From assembly GCF_900177735.1 (NCBI RefSeq), contig NZ_FXBB01000025.1:1-36011 (forward strand): a stretch of 36,011 nucleotides of DNA. The letters run 5' to 3'. Below, piece by piece: positions 21,377 through 28,650 of the stretch; the stretch's first letter is position 1; every line of letters starts with the position of its first letter. The stretch is from Dethiosulfovibrio salsuginis (lineage in GTDB: Bacteria > Synergistota > Synergistia > Synergistales > Dethiosulfovibrionaceae). The notes under the pieces are model-generated. The model was not told the origin of the DNA. It saw only the letters and a list, made by a program, of their open reading frames with translations, and searched no databases. Both the position numbers and the translations under genes were made by a program.

Positions 21377-22009
21377 ATGTATAAGAGATTTATGGCTCCA
21401 TCGGACATAGAGGCAAAGAGCTTCAGGATACTTCAGGAGAAGATGGGCCGCTTCCAGGGCACCGAGGAGGAACTGGCTATAGTGACCAGGGTCGCCCACG
21501 CCACCGCCGATGTGGACTTCGGGAAGAGCCTCTATATCCACCCTAAAGCGATAGAGTCGGCCATAGCGGCCCTCAAGGCAGGGAAGCCTGTAATAACCGA
21601 CGTGGAGATGGTGAGAGCGGGCATAAGAAAGGAAGGGCTATCAAGGCTGGGAGGGGAGGTACTGACCTTCCTAAACGACCCAGACGTGGCGGAGATGGCA
21701 AAGGCCACGGAGAACGCCACTAGGTCCCAGATGGCCATGAGAAAGGCGGTTGCCCACATGGACGGCGCCATCGTTGCCATAGGCAACGCCCCTACCGCTC
21801 TTTTCGAGGTCATAGACAGGATAAAGTCGAAAGACGTCCGTCCTGCGGTGGTGATAGGTATGCCGATAGGATTCGTCGGAGCCGCCGAGTCCCATCAGGA
21901 GCTTATGGACCTAGACTATCCCTCCATAACCGCCCCAGGACCTAAAGGAGGGAGCCCCGTCGCCGCCGCCACGGTAAACGCCCTCATAAAGCTGGCCCTC
22001 GGAGAATGA
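21377..22009 (+). CDS. cbiC: Precorrin-8X / cobalt-precorrin-8 methylmutase, CbiC
   Basis: Moves the C11 methyl group to C12, giving (cobalt-)hydrogenobyrinate. 210 residues, normal length. The catalytic His is in SLYIHPKAIE (His55). Other family blocks are Val-Ile-Thr-Asp-Val-Glu-Met-Val-x-x-Gly-Ile, the Ala-Ile-Gly-Asn-Ala-Pro-Thr-Ala-Leu loop and Gly-Met-Pro-Ile-Gly-Phe-Val. ATG at 21377 with TAGGAGG 7 nt upstream. First gene after the cobalamin riboswitch and terminator, and overlaps cbiD by 4 nt. It stands first in the operon although it acts late in ring synthesis. Confidence 0.95.
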   Translation: MYKRFMAPSDIEAKSFRILQEKMGRFQGTEEELAIVTRVAHATADVDFGKSLYIHPKAIESAIAALKAGKPVITDVEMVRAGIRKEGLSRLGGEVLTFLNDPDVAEMAKATENATRSQMAMRKAVAHMDGAIVAIGNAPTALFEVIDRIKSKDVRPAVVIGMPIGFVGAAESHQELMDLDYPSITAPGPKGGSPVAAATVNALIKLALGE

Positions 22010-23139
22010 TGGACCCACTGGAAAAACTGGGCAAGGTGGGGGATCTCCAGAGGGGCTTCACCTCAGGTACCTCCGCCCAGGCGGCGGTGAAGGGAGCGGC
22101 CATCATGGCGGTGACCGGTGTGTCGGTGGAGTACGTGGAGGTTACTCTGCCAAACGGCGAGGACATAGAGATACCCTTAACCGACCTCAACGCCGGGCCA
22201 GGATGGGGGTCCTGTTGCGTGGTCAAGAGGTCCGGCGACGACCCGGACGTCACCGACGGCCACCGTTTCTGCGCCACGGTCAGGGTCACCGACGAAGAGG
22301 GAGTGACCTTAAAAGGCGGCGTAGGGGTCGGTAAGGTTACCAAGCAGGGCCTCCCTGTCCAGCCAGGAGAGTGGGCAATAAACCCCACCCCCAGGAGGAT
22401 GATGGAACGTGACCTCTCGTGTCTGGTTCCCGAGGGCAAGGGGCTTGAGGCGATGATATGGGTCCCCGACGGCGAGGAGCTGGCAAAAAAGACCTGGAAC
22501 CCCAGGCTCGGCATAGAGGGAGGCATCTCCATAATAGGGACCACCGGCGTTGTGGAACCTAAGTCCACCGCCGCCTGGGAGGCGTCAATAGACCTCTACG
22601 TTAAGGTGGCCGCAAAGGAGGCAGGTGACGGCCCGATGTACCTCCCTCTGGGCTATATCGGCGAGAGGCTGCTGTCGGAACGCTATTCCATCGACCTGGG
22701 CAAGACAGTCAAGACCGGAGACAAGGTAGGCTACACCCTGGAAAGGTGTCGGGCAGAGGGGATAAAAAAGGCCCTGGTGGTGGGGCATATAGGCAAGCTG
22801 TCCAAGGTCGCGGCGGGCATATTCGACACCAACTACCGCTCCGGCGACGGACGGCTGGAGACAATAGCCGCCTGGGCGGGAGCCTGTGGGGCATCCGCTG
22901 AGACCGTCAGGGAGATACTGGACCTCAAGCTCGCCGAGGCCGCGGTGGCCATTCTCCAAAGGGAGGGTCTGGACGAGGCACTTTACCACCTGGCCCGACG
23001 GTCCGGCGAGAGGATGGCGGACCTGCTGGACCAGAAGATGGAGATAGGTGTCATCCTGACGGACCTGGCGGGAAACGTCCTGAGCGTATGGCCCGAGGGC
23101 CTTTTGGAGGAAGAGCGATGGAAAAAGTTTACGTCGTAG
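22006..23139 (+). CDS. cbiD: Cobalt-precorrin-5B C1-methyltransferase, CbiD
   Basis: S-adenosylmethionine-dependent C1 methylation in the anaerobic cobalamin route; its presence marks the oxygen-independent pathway. 377 residues. Recognised by the start Gly-Phe-Thr-Ser-Gly-Thr-Ser-Ala-Gln-Ala-Ala, the Val-Lys-Arg-Ser-Gly-Asp-Asp-Pro-Asp-Val-Thr-Asp-Gly motif, the Asn-Pro-Xaa-Pro-Arg block and Ile-Gly-Thr-Thr-Gly-Val-Val-Glu-Pro. A second ATG directly follows the first (22009), so the exact start is uncertain by one codon. Overlaps cbiC by 4 nt and cbiE by 22 nt. Confidence 0.95.
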   Translation: MMDPLEKLGKVGDLQRGFTSGTSAQAAVKGAAIMAVTGVSVEYVEVTLPNGEDIEIPLTDLNAGPGWGSCCVVKRSGDDPDVTDGHRFCATVRVTDEEGVTLKGGVGVGKVTKQGLPVQPGEWAINPTPRRMMERDLSCLVPEGKGLEAMIWVPDGEELAKKTWNPRLGIEGGISIIGTTGVVEPKSTAAWEASIDLYVKVAAKEAGDGPMYLPLGYIGERLLSERYSIDLGKTVKTGDKVGYTLERCRAEGIKKALVVGHIGKLSKVAAGIFDTNYRSGDGRLETIAAWAGACGASAETVREILDLKLAEAAVAILQREGLDEALYHLARRSGERMADLLDQKMEIGVILTDLAGNVLSVWPEGLLEEERWKKFTS

Positions 23140-23750
23140 GGGTTCCGCCGTCTATGGACTACATGATCCCCTTGGCCTCCAGGATCATAGGTTCGTCCCA
23201 CACCCTCATAGGGGCCCCGAGGCTTCTGGATATGTTCAAGGACCTGAAGGGCAAAAGGCTGACCCCCCTCCAGGGAGGATACGGAACCTGCCTGGAGATC
23301 ATAAAGAACAGGGCACCGGAGGAGAAAATCGCCGTTTTGGTCTCCGGGGATCCCTGTTTTTACAGCCTGGGGACCTCCCTGGCCTCGGCTATGCCAAAGG
23401 AGGAACTTGAGATCGTGCCGGCCATAGGGTCCATGTCCCTGGCCTTCGCAAGGCTTGGTCTGGCCTGGCAGGACTGCGTATTCCTGAGCTTTCACGGCAG
23501 GGCGGACGTCGATCTTGACCGGGCCATAAAGGATCCGACCAGGCCTGTGGCGGTGCTGACAGGGGGCGAGAACGGCCCTTCGTCGGTGGCCCGGGCCTTT
23601 TTGGACGCCGGGCCCGACAGGGTATGTCACGTCATGTCGAACCTAGGGATGGAGGGGGAAAGAATCCAGCCCCTTACCCTGTCCTCCCTGGCAAAAGACA
23701 GCAGTGATTTCCCCTCCCTGACGGTCTTGGTCCTGGAGGGCCTGAGATGA
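23118..23750 (+). CDS. cbiE: Precorrin-6Y C5-methyltransferase subunit, CbiE
   Basis: Tetrapyrrole methylase that methylates C5 of (cobalt-)precorrin-7; it works with CbiT, next in line, which methylates C15 and removes a carboxylate. 210 residues from the ATG at 23118, chosen because GGAGGAAG lies about 5 nt upstream. The in-frame ATG at 23088 lies deeper in cbiD. Family features are the N-terminal Val-Tyr-Val-Val-Gly-Val strand, Leu-Ile-Gly-Ala-Pro-Arg-Leu-Leu, Val-Ser-Gly-Asp-Pro-Cys-Phe-Tyr-Ser-Leu-Gly (S-adenosylmethionine loop), and Val-Pro-Ala-Ile-Gly-Ser-Met-Ser-Leu-Ala-Phe-Ala. In many species CbiE and CbiT are fused as CobL; here they are separate genes overlapping by 4 nt. Confidence 0.92.
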   Translation: MEKVYVVGVPPSMDYMIPLASRIIGSSHTLIGAPRLLDMFKDLKGKRLTPLQGGYGTCLEIIKNRAPEEKIAVLVSGDPCFYSLGTSLASAMPKEELEIVPAIGSMSLAFARLGLAWQDCVFLSFHGRADVDLDRAIKDPTRPVAVLTGGENGPSSVARAFLDAGPDRVCHVMSNLGMEGERIQPLTLSSLAKDSSDFPSLTVLVLEGLR

Positions 23751-24355
23751 TCGGGCCCTACAGGGACGAGGACTTCGCCAGGCTCCCTAAGGTCCCTCTG
23801 ACCAAGGCCCCTATAAGGGCCCTGGTGGCGTCGCTGCTCCAGCCCCTCCACGGCCGTACCGTCGGGGAGGTCGGGACCGGCACAGGAGGGATCACCTCCG
23901 AGCTTGCCAGAGCTGTAGGCCCAGGAAGGGTCTACTCCATGGACCCGTCAAAAGAGGCCATAGAGGTGGCGACGAAGAACCTCTCCGATCTCGGCCTGAT
24001 CCAGAGAGTCACCCTGATCCCCCAGGGCGCACCGGAGGGTCTGTCCACGGTCCCCACTCTGGACGGACTGGTCGTAGGGGGACATGGAGGGGACCTTAGG
24101 TCCATAATAGCCGCCTCGCTGCCTAAGATGTCCGCCGGATCGAGGATAGTGGTGACAGCCAACATGCCCTCCACAGCAGTAGAGGCGTTAGAGACTATGG
24201 AGGCGTGTTCTATGGCCCCGGAGATGTGGCAGATAACCCCGTCCATGGGGCATAAAACCGGGGCAGGCTGGATGCTTAAGGCCCTGAACCCGGTGTTTGT
24301 AGTCTGGGGAGACGTTCCTCAGGATAGATCTGAAATTAAGGAGAGCCTTTTATGA
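23747..24355 (+). CDS. cbiT: Precorrin-6Y C15-methyltransferase (decarboxylating) subunit, CbiT
   Basis: Class I methyltransferase that methylates C15 and decarboxylates the C12 acetate. 202 residues. The opening Thr-Lys-Ala-Pro-Ile-Arg-Ala block is the CbiT hallmark, followed by S-adenosylmethionine motif I Val-Gly-Glu-Val-Gly-Thr-Gly-Thr-Gly-Gly-Ile, then Val-Tyr-Ser-Met-Asp-Pro-Ser-Lys-Glu-Ala-Ile and Gly-Gly-His-Gly-Gly. ATGA overlaps on both sides (with cbiE and with cbiF) imply coupled translation. Partner of the adjacent CbiE. Confidence 0.93.
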   Translation: MIGPYRDEDFARLPKVPLTKAPIRALVASLLQPLHGRTVGEVGTGTGGITSELARAVGPGRVYSMDPSKEAIEVATKNLSDLGLIQRVTLIPQGAPEGLSTVPTLDGLVVGGHGGDLRSIIAASLPKMSAGSRIVVTANMPSTAVEALETMEACSMAPEMWQITPSMGHKTGAGWMLKALNPVFVVWGDVPQDRSEIKESLL

Positions 24356-25125
24356 CGAAAATACCCAACCCAGTCCACTTCGTAGGGGCGGGACCGGGAG
24401 CACCGGACCTGATAACCCTGAGAGGCAAGACCCTACTGGAGACGGCGGACCTGGTCATCTACGCCGGAAGTCTGGTAAACCCTGAGATACTCCTTTGGTG
24501 CAGGGATAGCGCTGTGATAATGGACTCGGCGTCCATGGACCTGACGGAACAGGTAGAGGCCATGGAGCGGTCCTTCCGGGAGGGCCTGTCGGTGGTCCGA
24601 CTGCACACCGGTGATCCAAGCCTCTACGGAGCGGTGGCGGAACAGAAAAGGTCGCTGGAGGACAGAGGGATACCGGTGGTGTTCGTGCCAGGGGTAAGCA
24701 GCCTTCAGGCGTCGGCTGCGGCCCTTGGGATCCAGTACACCGTTCCAGGAGGGACCCAGACTCTGATCTGCACCAGAAGGGCTGGGAGGACCCCTGTTCC
24801 CCAGTCAGAGTCCCTGGAAAAGCTGGCCTCCCACGGGGCCACCATGGTCATGTTTTTGAGCTCCGACCAAGCCCAGGAGGTCGCAGAGGACCTTATAACC
24901 GGCGGCATAGCCCCGGAGACCCCCTCCGCCTGCGTCTACAGGGCTTCATGGGACGATCAGATCGTGATCCGGTCCACCTTGCTAGAGCTCCCTGGCGCCA
25001 TGAGGGAGAGATCCATAGACCGTCAGGCCCTCATAATAGTGGGCCAGTGCATCGATCCAGGCACCTCCGCAAGCCTGCTCTACGACAGGACCTTCTCCCA
25101 CGGCTTTAGGGAGGGCAGGGAATGA
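24352..25125 (+). CDS. cbiF: Precorrin-4 / cobalt-precorrin-4 C11-methyltransferase, CbiF
   Basis: S-adenosylmethionine-dependent C11 methylation. 257 residues, usual length. Canonical tetrapyrrole methylase blocks are Val-Gly-Ala-Gly-Pro-Gly-Ala-Pro-Asp-Leu-Ile-Thr-Leu-Arg-Gly near the start, Ala-Gly-Ser-Leu-Val-Asn-Pro, Leu-His-Thr-Gly-Asp-Pro-Ser-Leu-Tyr-Gly-Ala and Val-Pro-Gly-Val-Ser-Ser. The Ala-Gly-Ser-Leu-Val block and the His-Thr-Gly-Asp-Pro-Ser-Leu-Tyr motif favour CbiF/CobM over the other methylases. Overlaps cbiT and the cbiG-cbiH fusion by 4 nt each. Confidence 0.95.
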   Translation: MTKIPNPVHFVGAGPGAPDLITLRGKTLLETADLVIYAGSLVNPEILLWCRDSAVIMDSASMDLTEQVEAMERSFREGLSVVRLHTGDPSLYGAVAEQKRSLEDRGIPVVFVPGVSSLQASAAALGIQYTVPGGTQTLICTRRAGRTPVPQSESLEKLASHGATMVMFLSSDQAQEVAEDLITGGIAPETPSACVYRASWDDQIVIRSTLLELPGAMRERSIDRQALIIVGQCIDPGTSASLLYDRTFSHGFREGRE

Positions 25126-26825
25126 TATCGGTCTTCTCGGTGTCCCAAAGGGGAGCGAAGACCGGCGAACGGTGCGCCTCTTTGGTAGGCGGCGAACACC
25201 GCAGGCCCCCTAGAGACCAGCTCAGATCCTCGGTTTCCCAGGCATGGGGGCAGTCCAAGGCCATCGTTATGGTGGGGTCCATCGGGGTGGCTGTGAGGGT
25301 GATAGCTCCCCTTCTACAGGACAAGGAGACCGACCCGGCGGTTATAGTGGTGACCGAGGACGGCAAGACGGTTATCCCCCTGACAGGGGCCCATCTTGGA
25401 GGAGGGACCGACCTATCCCGTTCCCTGGGAACCGGCCTTGAGGCGGAGGTGGTTCTGACCACCTCCAGCGACAGGACCAGCTCTATAGCCCCGGACCTGC
25501 TCTGCTCCCGATGGGGCTGGAAAATAGAGGGCAAAAGAGGCCTGGTAGACACCAACGGAGCCCTCCTGGACGGGAAGGACCTGCTCTACTGGATCGAGGA
25601 GGATCAGTCCATGCCCCCCTTTCCCGAGAGATATCTGAGGACCCCCAGGAGGGATCTGGCCCAGGTCATAGTCTCCTCAAAAAAGAGGGGTCTGGCCTCC
25701 GACCAGGTCCAGTTAGTCCCGCCTTCGACGGTGGCAGGGATGGGCTGTCGAAAGGGAACCGCCAAGACCGCGCTCCTCCAGGAGCTGACCGAGGCCCTGG
25801 AGGACCACGGGCTGCTTATCCAGAGCGTCGGGGAGATAAGGACCGCCTGGGCTAAAAAGGACGAGCCCGGGCTTATGGCCCTAGGGGAGGAGCTGGGCAT
25901 CCCTGTGACGATTATGACCGACGACGAGATAAAAGCGGTTCAGGGGACCTTCTCCCCATCAGCGGCGGAGGATCACCTAGGTCTGCCAGGGGTGGCCGAG
26001 CCCTGTGCTGCAAGCGCCGGAAGGCTCCTAGGGCCTAGAAGGGCCCAAAATGGGGTCACAGTAGCCCTGGCCCACCGGCCCCTTAACTTCGTCGGCAAAC
26101 TGTCTGTGGTGGGAACAGGACCGGGGGACAGCGGATACATCACCCTTCAGGCCAGAGAGGCCATAGATAGGGCGGACTGGGTCGTGGGGTACAGGCTGTA
26201 CGTGGACCAGCTCCCCCAGGAATGGCTGGAGGGAAAGGGAGTAGAGAGGTACGGCATGGGCCAGGAGGAGGAAAGGGTCGAGGCGGCTCTGAGCCTGGCC
26301 CGGAAGGGCTACAGGGTGGCACTGGTCTCCGGCGGGGACCCTATACTTTTCGGTATGGCGGGCCTCGCCAGAAACATGGCGATGGGAGTACCCCTAGAGG
26401 TTATCCCAGGGCTTTCGGCGGTCCAGGCCGCAGGGGCGACCCTGGGGGCCCCCTACTCCAACGGCCTCATAATGCTATCCCTCTCCGATTACCTCCAGCC
26501 CTGGCGGGCCATAGAGGTGGCACTGGAGGGAGCGGCCTCCACCGACCTGACGGTGGCCCTGTACAACCCTGTCCGAAAGGGACTGGAGGAAAAGCTGGAT
26601 AAGGTAAAGTACACCTTTACCGCAAGAGGTTACATCGACGGCTGGCTCATAAGGGACGCAGGGAGGCCGGAGGAATCGATGAGACCGATAAAGCTGGCGG
26701 AACTGGACCACCGGGACGTGGACATGAGAACAATGATACTGCTCCCTGGGAAAAACACCGTCTATCGAGACGGCGTTCTCGTAGATACCAGAGGATACGG
26801 CAAGGAAAGGACTGACTCTATATGA
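25122..26825 (+). CDS. cbiGH: Fusion of cobalt-precorrin-5A hydrolase (CbiG) and precorrin-3B C17-methyltransferase (CbiH)
   Basis: 567 residues made of two pathway enzymes. The CbiG part (about 1-320) has the Ile-Val-Met-Val-Gly-Ser-Ile-Gly-Val-Ala-Val-Arg segment, the Val-Ile-Pro-Leu-Thr-Gly-Ala-His-Leu-Gly-Gly-Gly motif and a C-terminal Ala-Gly-Met-Gly-Cys-Arg-Lys-Gly-Thr. It opens the ring lactone and releases acetaldehyde. The CbiH part (about 326-567) starts at Ser-Val-Val-Gly-Thr-Gly-Pro-Gly-Asp, with Val-Val-Gly-Tyr-Arg-Leu-Tyr-Val-Asp, Leu-Val-Ser-Gly-Gly-Asp-Pro and Val-Ile-Pro-Gly-Leu-Ser-Ala. It makes the C17 methylation and ring contraction. No stop or frameshift lies between the parts, and the gene order (G before H) fits consecutive steps H, F, G. 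ATGA overlaps at both ends. Confidence 0.93.
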   Translation: MISVFSVSQRGAKTGERCASLVGGEHRRPPRDQLRSSVSQAWGQSKAIVMVGSIGVAVRVIAPLLQDKETDPAVIVVTEDGKTVIPLTGAHLGGGTDLSRSLGTGLEAEVVLTTSSDRTSSIAPDLLCSRWGWKIEGKRGLVDTNGALLDGKDLLYWIEEDQSMPPFPERYLRTPRRDLAQVIVSSKKRGLASDQVQLVPPSTVAGMGCRKGTAKTALLQELTEALEDHGLLIQSVGEIRTAWAKKDEPGLMALGEELGIPVTIMTDDEIKAVQGTFSPSAAEDHLGLPGVAEPCAASAGRLLGPRRAQNGVTVALAHRPLNFVGKLSVVGTGPGDSGYITLQAREAIDRADWVVGYRLYVDQLPQEWLEGKGVERYGMGQEEERVEAALSLARKGYRVALVSGGDPILFGMAGLARNMAMGVPLEVIPGLSAVQAAGATLGAPYSNGLIMLSLSDYLQPWRAIEVALEGAASTDLTVALYNPVRKGLEEKLDKVKYTFTARGYIDGWLIRDAGRPEESMRPIKLAELDHRDVDMRTMILLPGKNTVYRDGVLVDTRGYGKERTDSI

Positions 26826-27529
26826 AGCGAACCCTTATAGGCATAGGGGTGGGGCCCGGCGACCCGGACCTGGTCACAGTCGGGGCAATTAAGGCCCTGA
26901 AGGAGGCCGACGTGGCCCTCCTCCCTCTGGCAAAGGAAGGAGGGTCCAGCGTGGCGGGCAGCATAGTGAAGAGCCATCTGGACCGAGATTGGACCTCCTT
27001 CGTCTTCCCCATGAAGGGAAGGGAGGAGGAAAGGGACGGAGTGATACTGGACCAGCTTGAGAGGCTACGCCCCCTTTGGGAGGGAGCCGCCACTATAGCC
27101 CTGCCGGTCATAGGGGACTCGACACTCTACGCCACCGTGGCCTGGCTCTTTATGCAGTGGCGTAAGCTGGACCCATGCATGGAGCTGAGGCTGATCCCTG
27201 GAATATCCGCCCACTCACTGGCGGCGGCCAGGACCGGTAGCTTTTTGGCAATGGGGGAAGAGAGGCTGTCGATCCTGCCGGGAACCGCTCCCTATTCCGA
27301 CTTAAGGGACTCCCTTCACGCCTCCGACTGCGCCGCAATCTATAAACCCTCCGCCCTGGGAGAGGATCTGCCCAGGCTGATGGAGGAGACCGGTCCATGG
27401 CCATCGGCGGTTCGGATAACCAAAGCGGGATTACCCGAGGAACGTATAGAGGTCGGAGAGAATGCCCTGACCCCCTGCGAAGACTATCTGTCCATACTGA
27501 TACTTAGACGGCAGGGGGAAGGGGAATGA
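26822..27529 (+). CDS. cbiL: Precorrin-2 / cobalt-factor II C20-methyltransferase, CbiL
   Basis: First methyltransferase committed to the corrin branch, methylating C20. 235 residues. Motifs are Ile-Gly-Val-Gly-Pro-Gly-Asp-Pro-Asp-Leu-Val-Thr-Val at the start, Ala-Leu-Pro-Val-Ile-Gly-Asp-Ser-Thr-Leu-Tyr-Ala-Thr in the middle and Leu-Ile-Pro-Gly-Ile-Ser-Ala-His-Ser. The Val-Ile-Gly-Asp-Ser-Thr-Leu-Tyr form distinguishes CbiL/CobI from the other methylases of this operon. ATGA overlaps with the cbiGH fusion and with hemA link it to both the corrin and the trunk genes. Confidence 0.93.
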   Translation: MKRTLIGIGVGPGDPDLVTVGAIKALKEADVALLPLAKEGGSSVAGSIVKSHLDRDWTSFVFPMKGREEERDGVILDQLERLRPLWEGAATIALPVIGDSTLYATVAWLFMQWRKLDPCMELRLIPGISAHSLAAARTGSFLAMGEERLSILPGTAPYSDLRDSLHASDCAAIYKPSALGEDLPRLMEETGPWPSAVRITKAGLPEERIEVGENALTPCEDYLSILILRRQGEGE

Positions 27530-28650
27530 ACCTGAGCTGCGTCTATCTGGACCACCGAAACAGCACCGTGTCCCAGAGGTCCGGCCTATGGGAGGACCTG
27601 GACCAGCTTGAGGAGTTCGTCGAGGAGGGAACCATCTCCGAGTGTCTGCCCCTCCACACCTGCAACAGGGTGGAGCTGTATATGCTCCACAGCGGCAACG
27701 AACTTCCGGTGGAGATCCTTCCCACCATGCCGCTCTCGACGCTAAAGGGCCTCGACGCCGTGGATCACCTCATCAGGGTCCTTCTAGGGCTGGAGAGCAT
27801 GGCCTGTGGAGAGTCCTTCGTGGTATCCCAGGTCAAAAAAGAGTACGAAAGGTACAGGCCTCTCTGCGGCCCTATCCTCAACAGGTTGGTCCAGCGGTGT
27901 CTCAACGCCGCCTCCATACTTAGGACCGAGTTCCATCCCGGCAGGGCCCCGTCCATTCCGTGGCTGATGGTCCAGTCCCTCAGGGAACACCGCCTTTGGC
28001 CATCGATAAAAATCCTGGTTCTAGGGGCGGGAGATATGGGAGAGGAGACTGCGAAGGTCCTGAGGGCCTCCCAGGTCCCCTTCGCCATCGCCAACAGGAC
28101 CGACCACAGAGCCCAGGAGCTCGCATCAGCCACAGGGGGGTCCTTCCTGCCCTGGGACCGGTGGGAGGAGGAAGCCAAGGCCTCCGACGTGGTTATATTC
28201 ACCACCGCCTCGCCGGAGCCCATTATGGACTGTGGCCCAAAGTCCCCTTGGTGTATGGACATGGGAGGCTCAGCCCAGGTCCGAGATATGGGCGGTAAGG
28301 TGCTGTCCATAGACCATCTGAAGGAGAGGTCCGAGGAACTGCTCAAGGACTACCGAAAGGATCTGACCAGGCTGGAGAGGGAGACCCAGGAGACCGCCCA
28401 AGCCATATGGGCGGACCTTCTGACCGTCCAGGGGGACGCGAACAGGAGGCTTGCTATGATGAGGGTGGGCCAGATCGTGGAGAGCCGAGCTTCCCAGACC
28501 GCCCAGAAAACCGGGGCCTCGGAGGAAGTTCTCAGACAGATGGCATGGAGCGTGGCGAAGGCGGTCCTGGCCCCGGTTCTGGACAGGCAGGGCCCTCACT
28601 CCTCCAGGCTATGGCGGGTCCTAGCGGAGGGGGTAGACCATGACTCGTAG
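27526..28650 (+). CDS. hemA: Glutamyl-tRNA reductase, HemA
   Basis: NADPH-dependent reduction of glutamyl-tRNA to glutamate-1-semialdehyde, the first tetrapyrrole step in the C5 route. 374 residues, shorter than many (about 420). The nucleophile is Cys46 in LHTCNRVE; Gly-Glu-Ser-Phe-Val-Val-Ser-Gln-Val-Lys matches the conserved GE-x-QI-x-x-QVK block; the NADPH-binding Val-Leu-Gly-Ala-Gly-Asp-Met-Gly loop and Ile-Ala-Asn-Arg-Thr follow. The N-terminal His-Arg-x-x-x-Val segment is degenerate compared with well-known enzymes. A dimerisation-type helical end is present. It follows cbiL with a 4-nt overlap and overlaps the next fusion gene by 11 nt, placing trunk synthesis under B12 control. Confidence 0.92.
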   Translation: MNLSCVYLDHRNSTVSQRSGLWEDLDQLEEFVEEGTISECLPLHTCNRVELYMLHSGNELPVEILPTMPLSTLKGLDAVDHLIRVLLGLESMACGESFVVSQVKKEYERYRPLCGPILNRLVQRCLNAASILRTEFHPGRAPSIPWLMVQSLREHRLWPSIKILVLGAGDMGEETAKVLRASQVPFAIANRTDHRAQELASATGGSFLPWDRWEEEAKASDVVIFTTASPEPIMDCGPKSPWCMDMGGSAQVRDMGGKVLSIDHLKERSEELLKDYRKDLTRLERETQETAQAIWADLLTVQGDANRRLAMMRVGQIVESRASQTAQKTGASEEVLRQMAWSVAKAVLAPVLDRQGPHSSRLWRVLAEGVDHDS

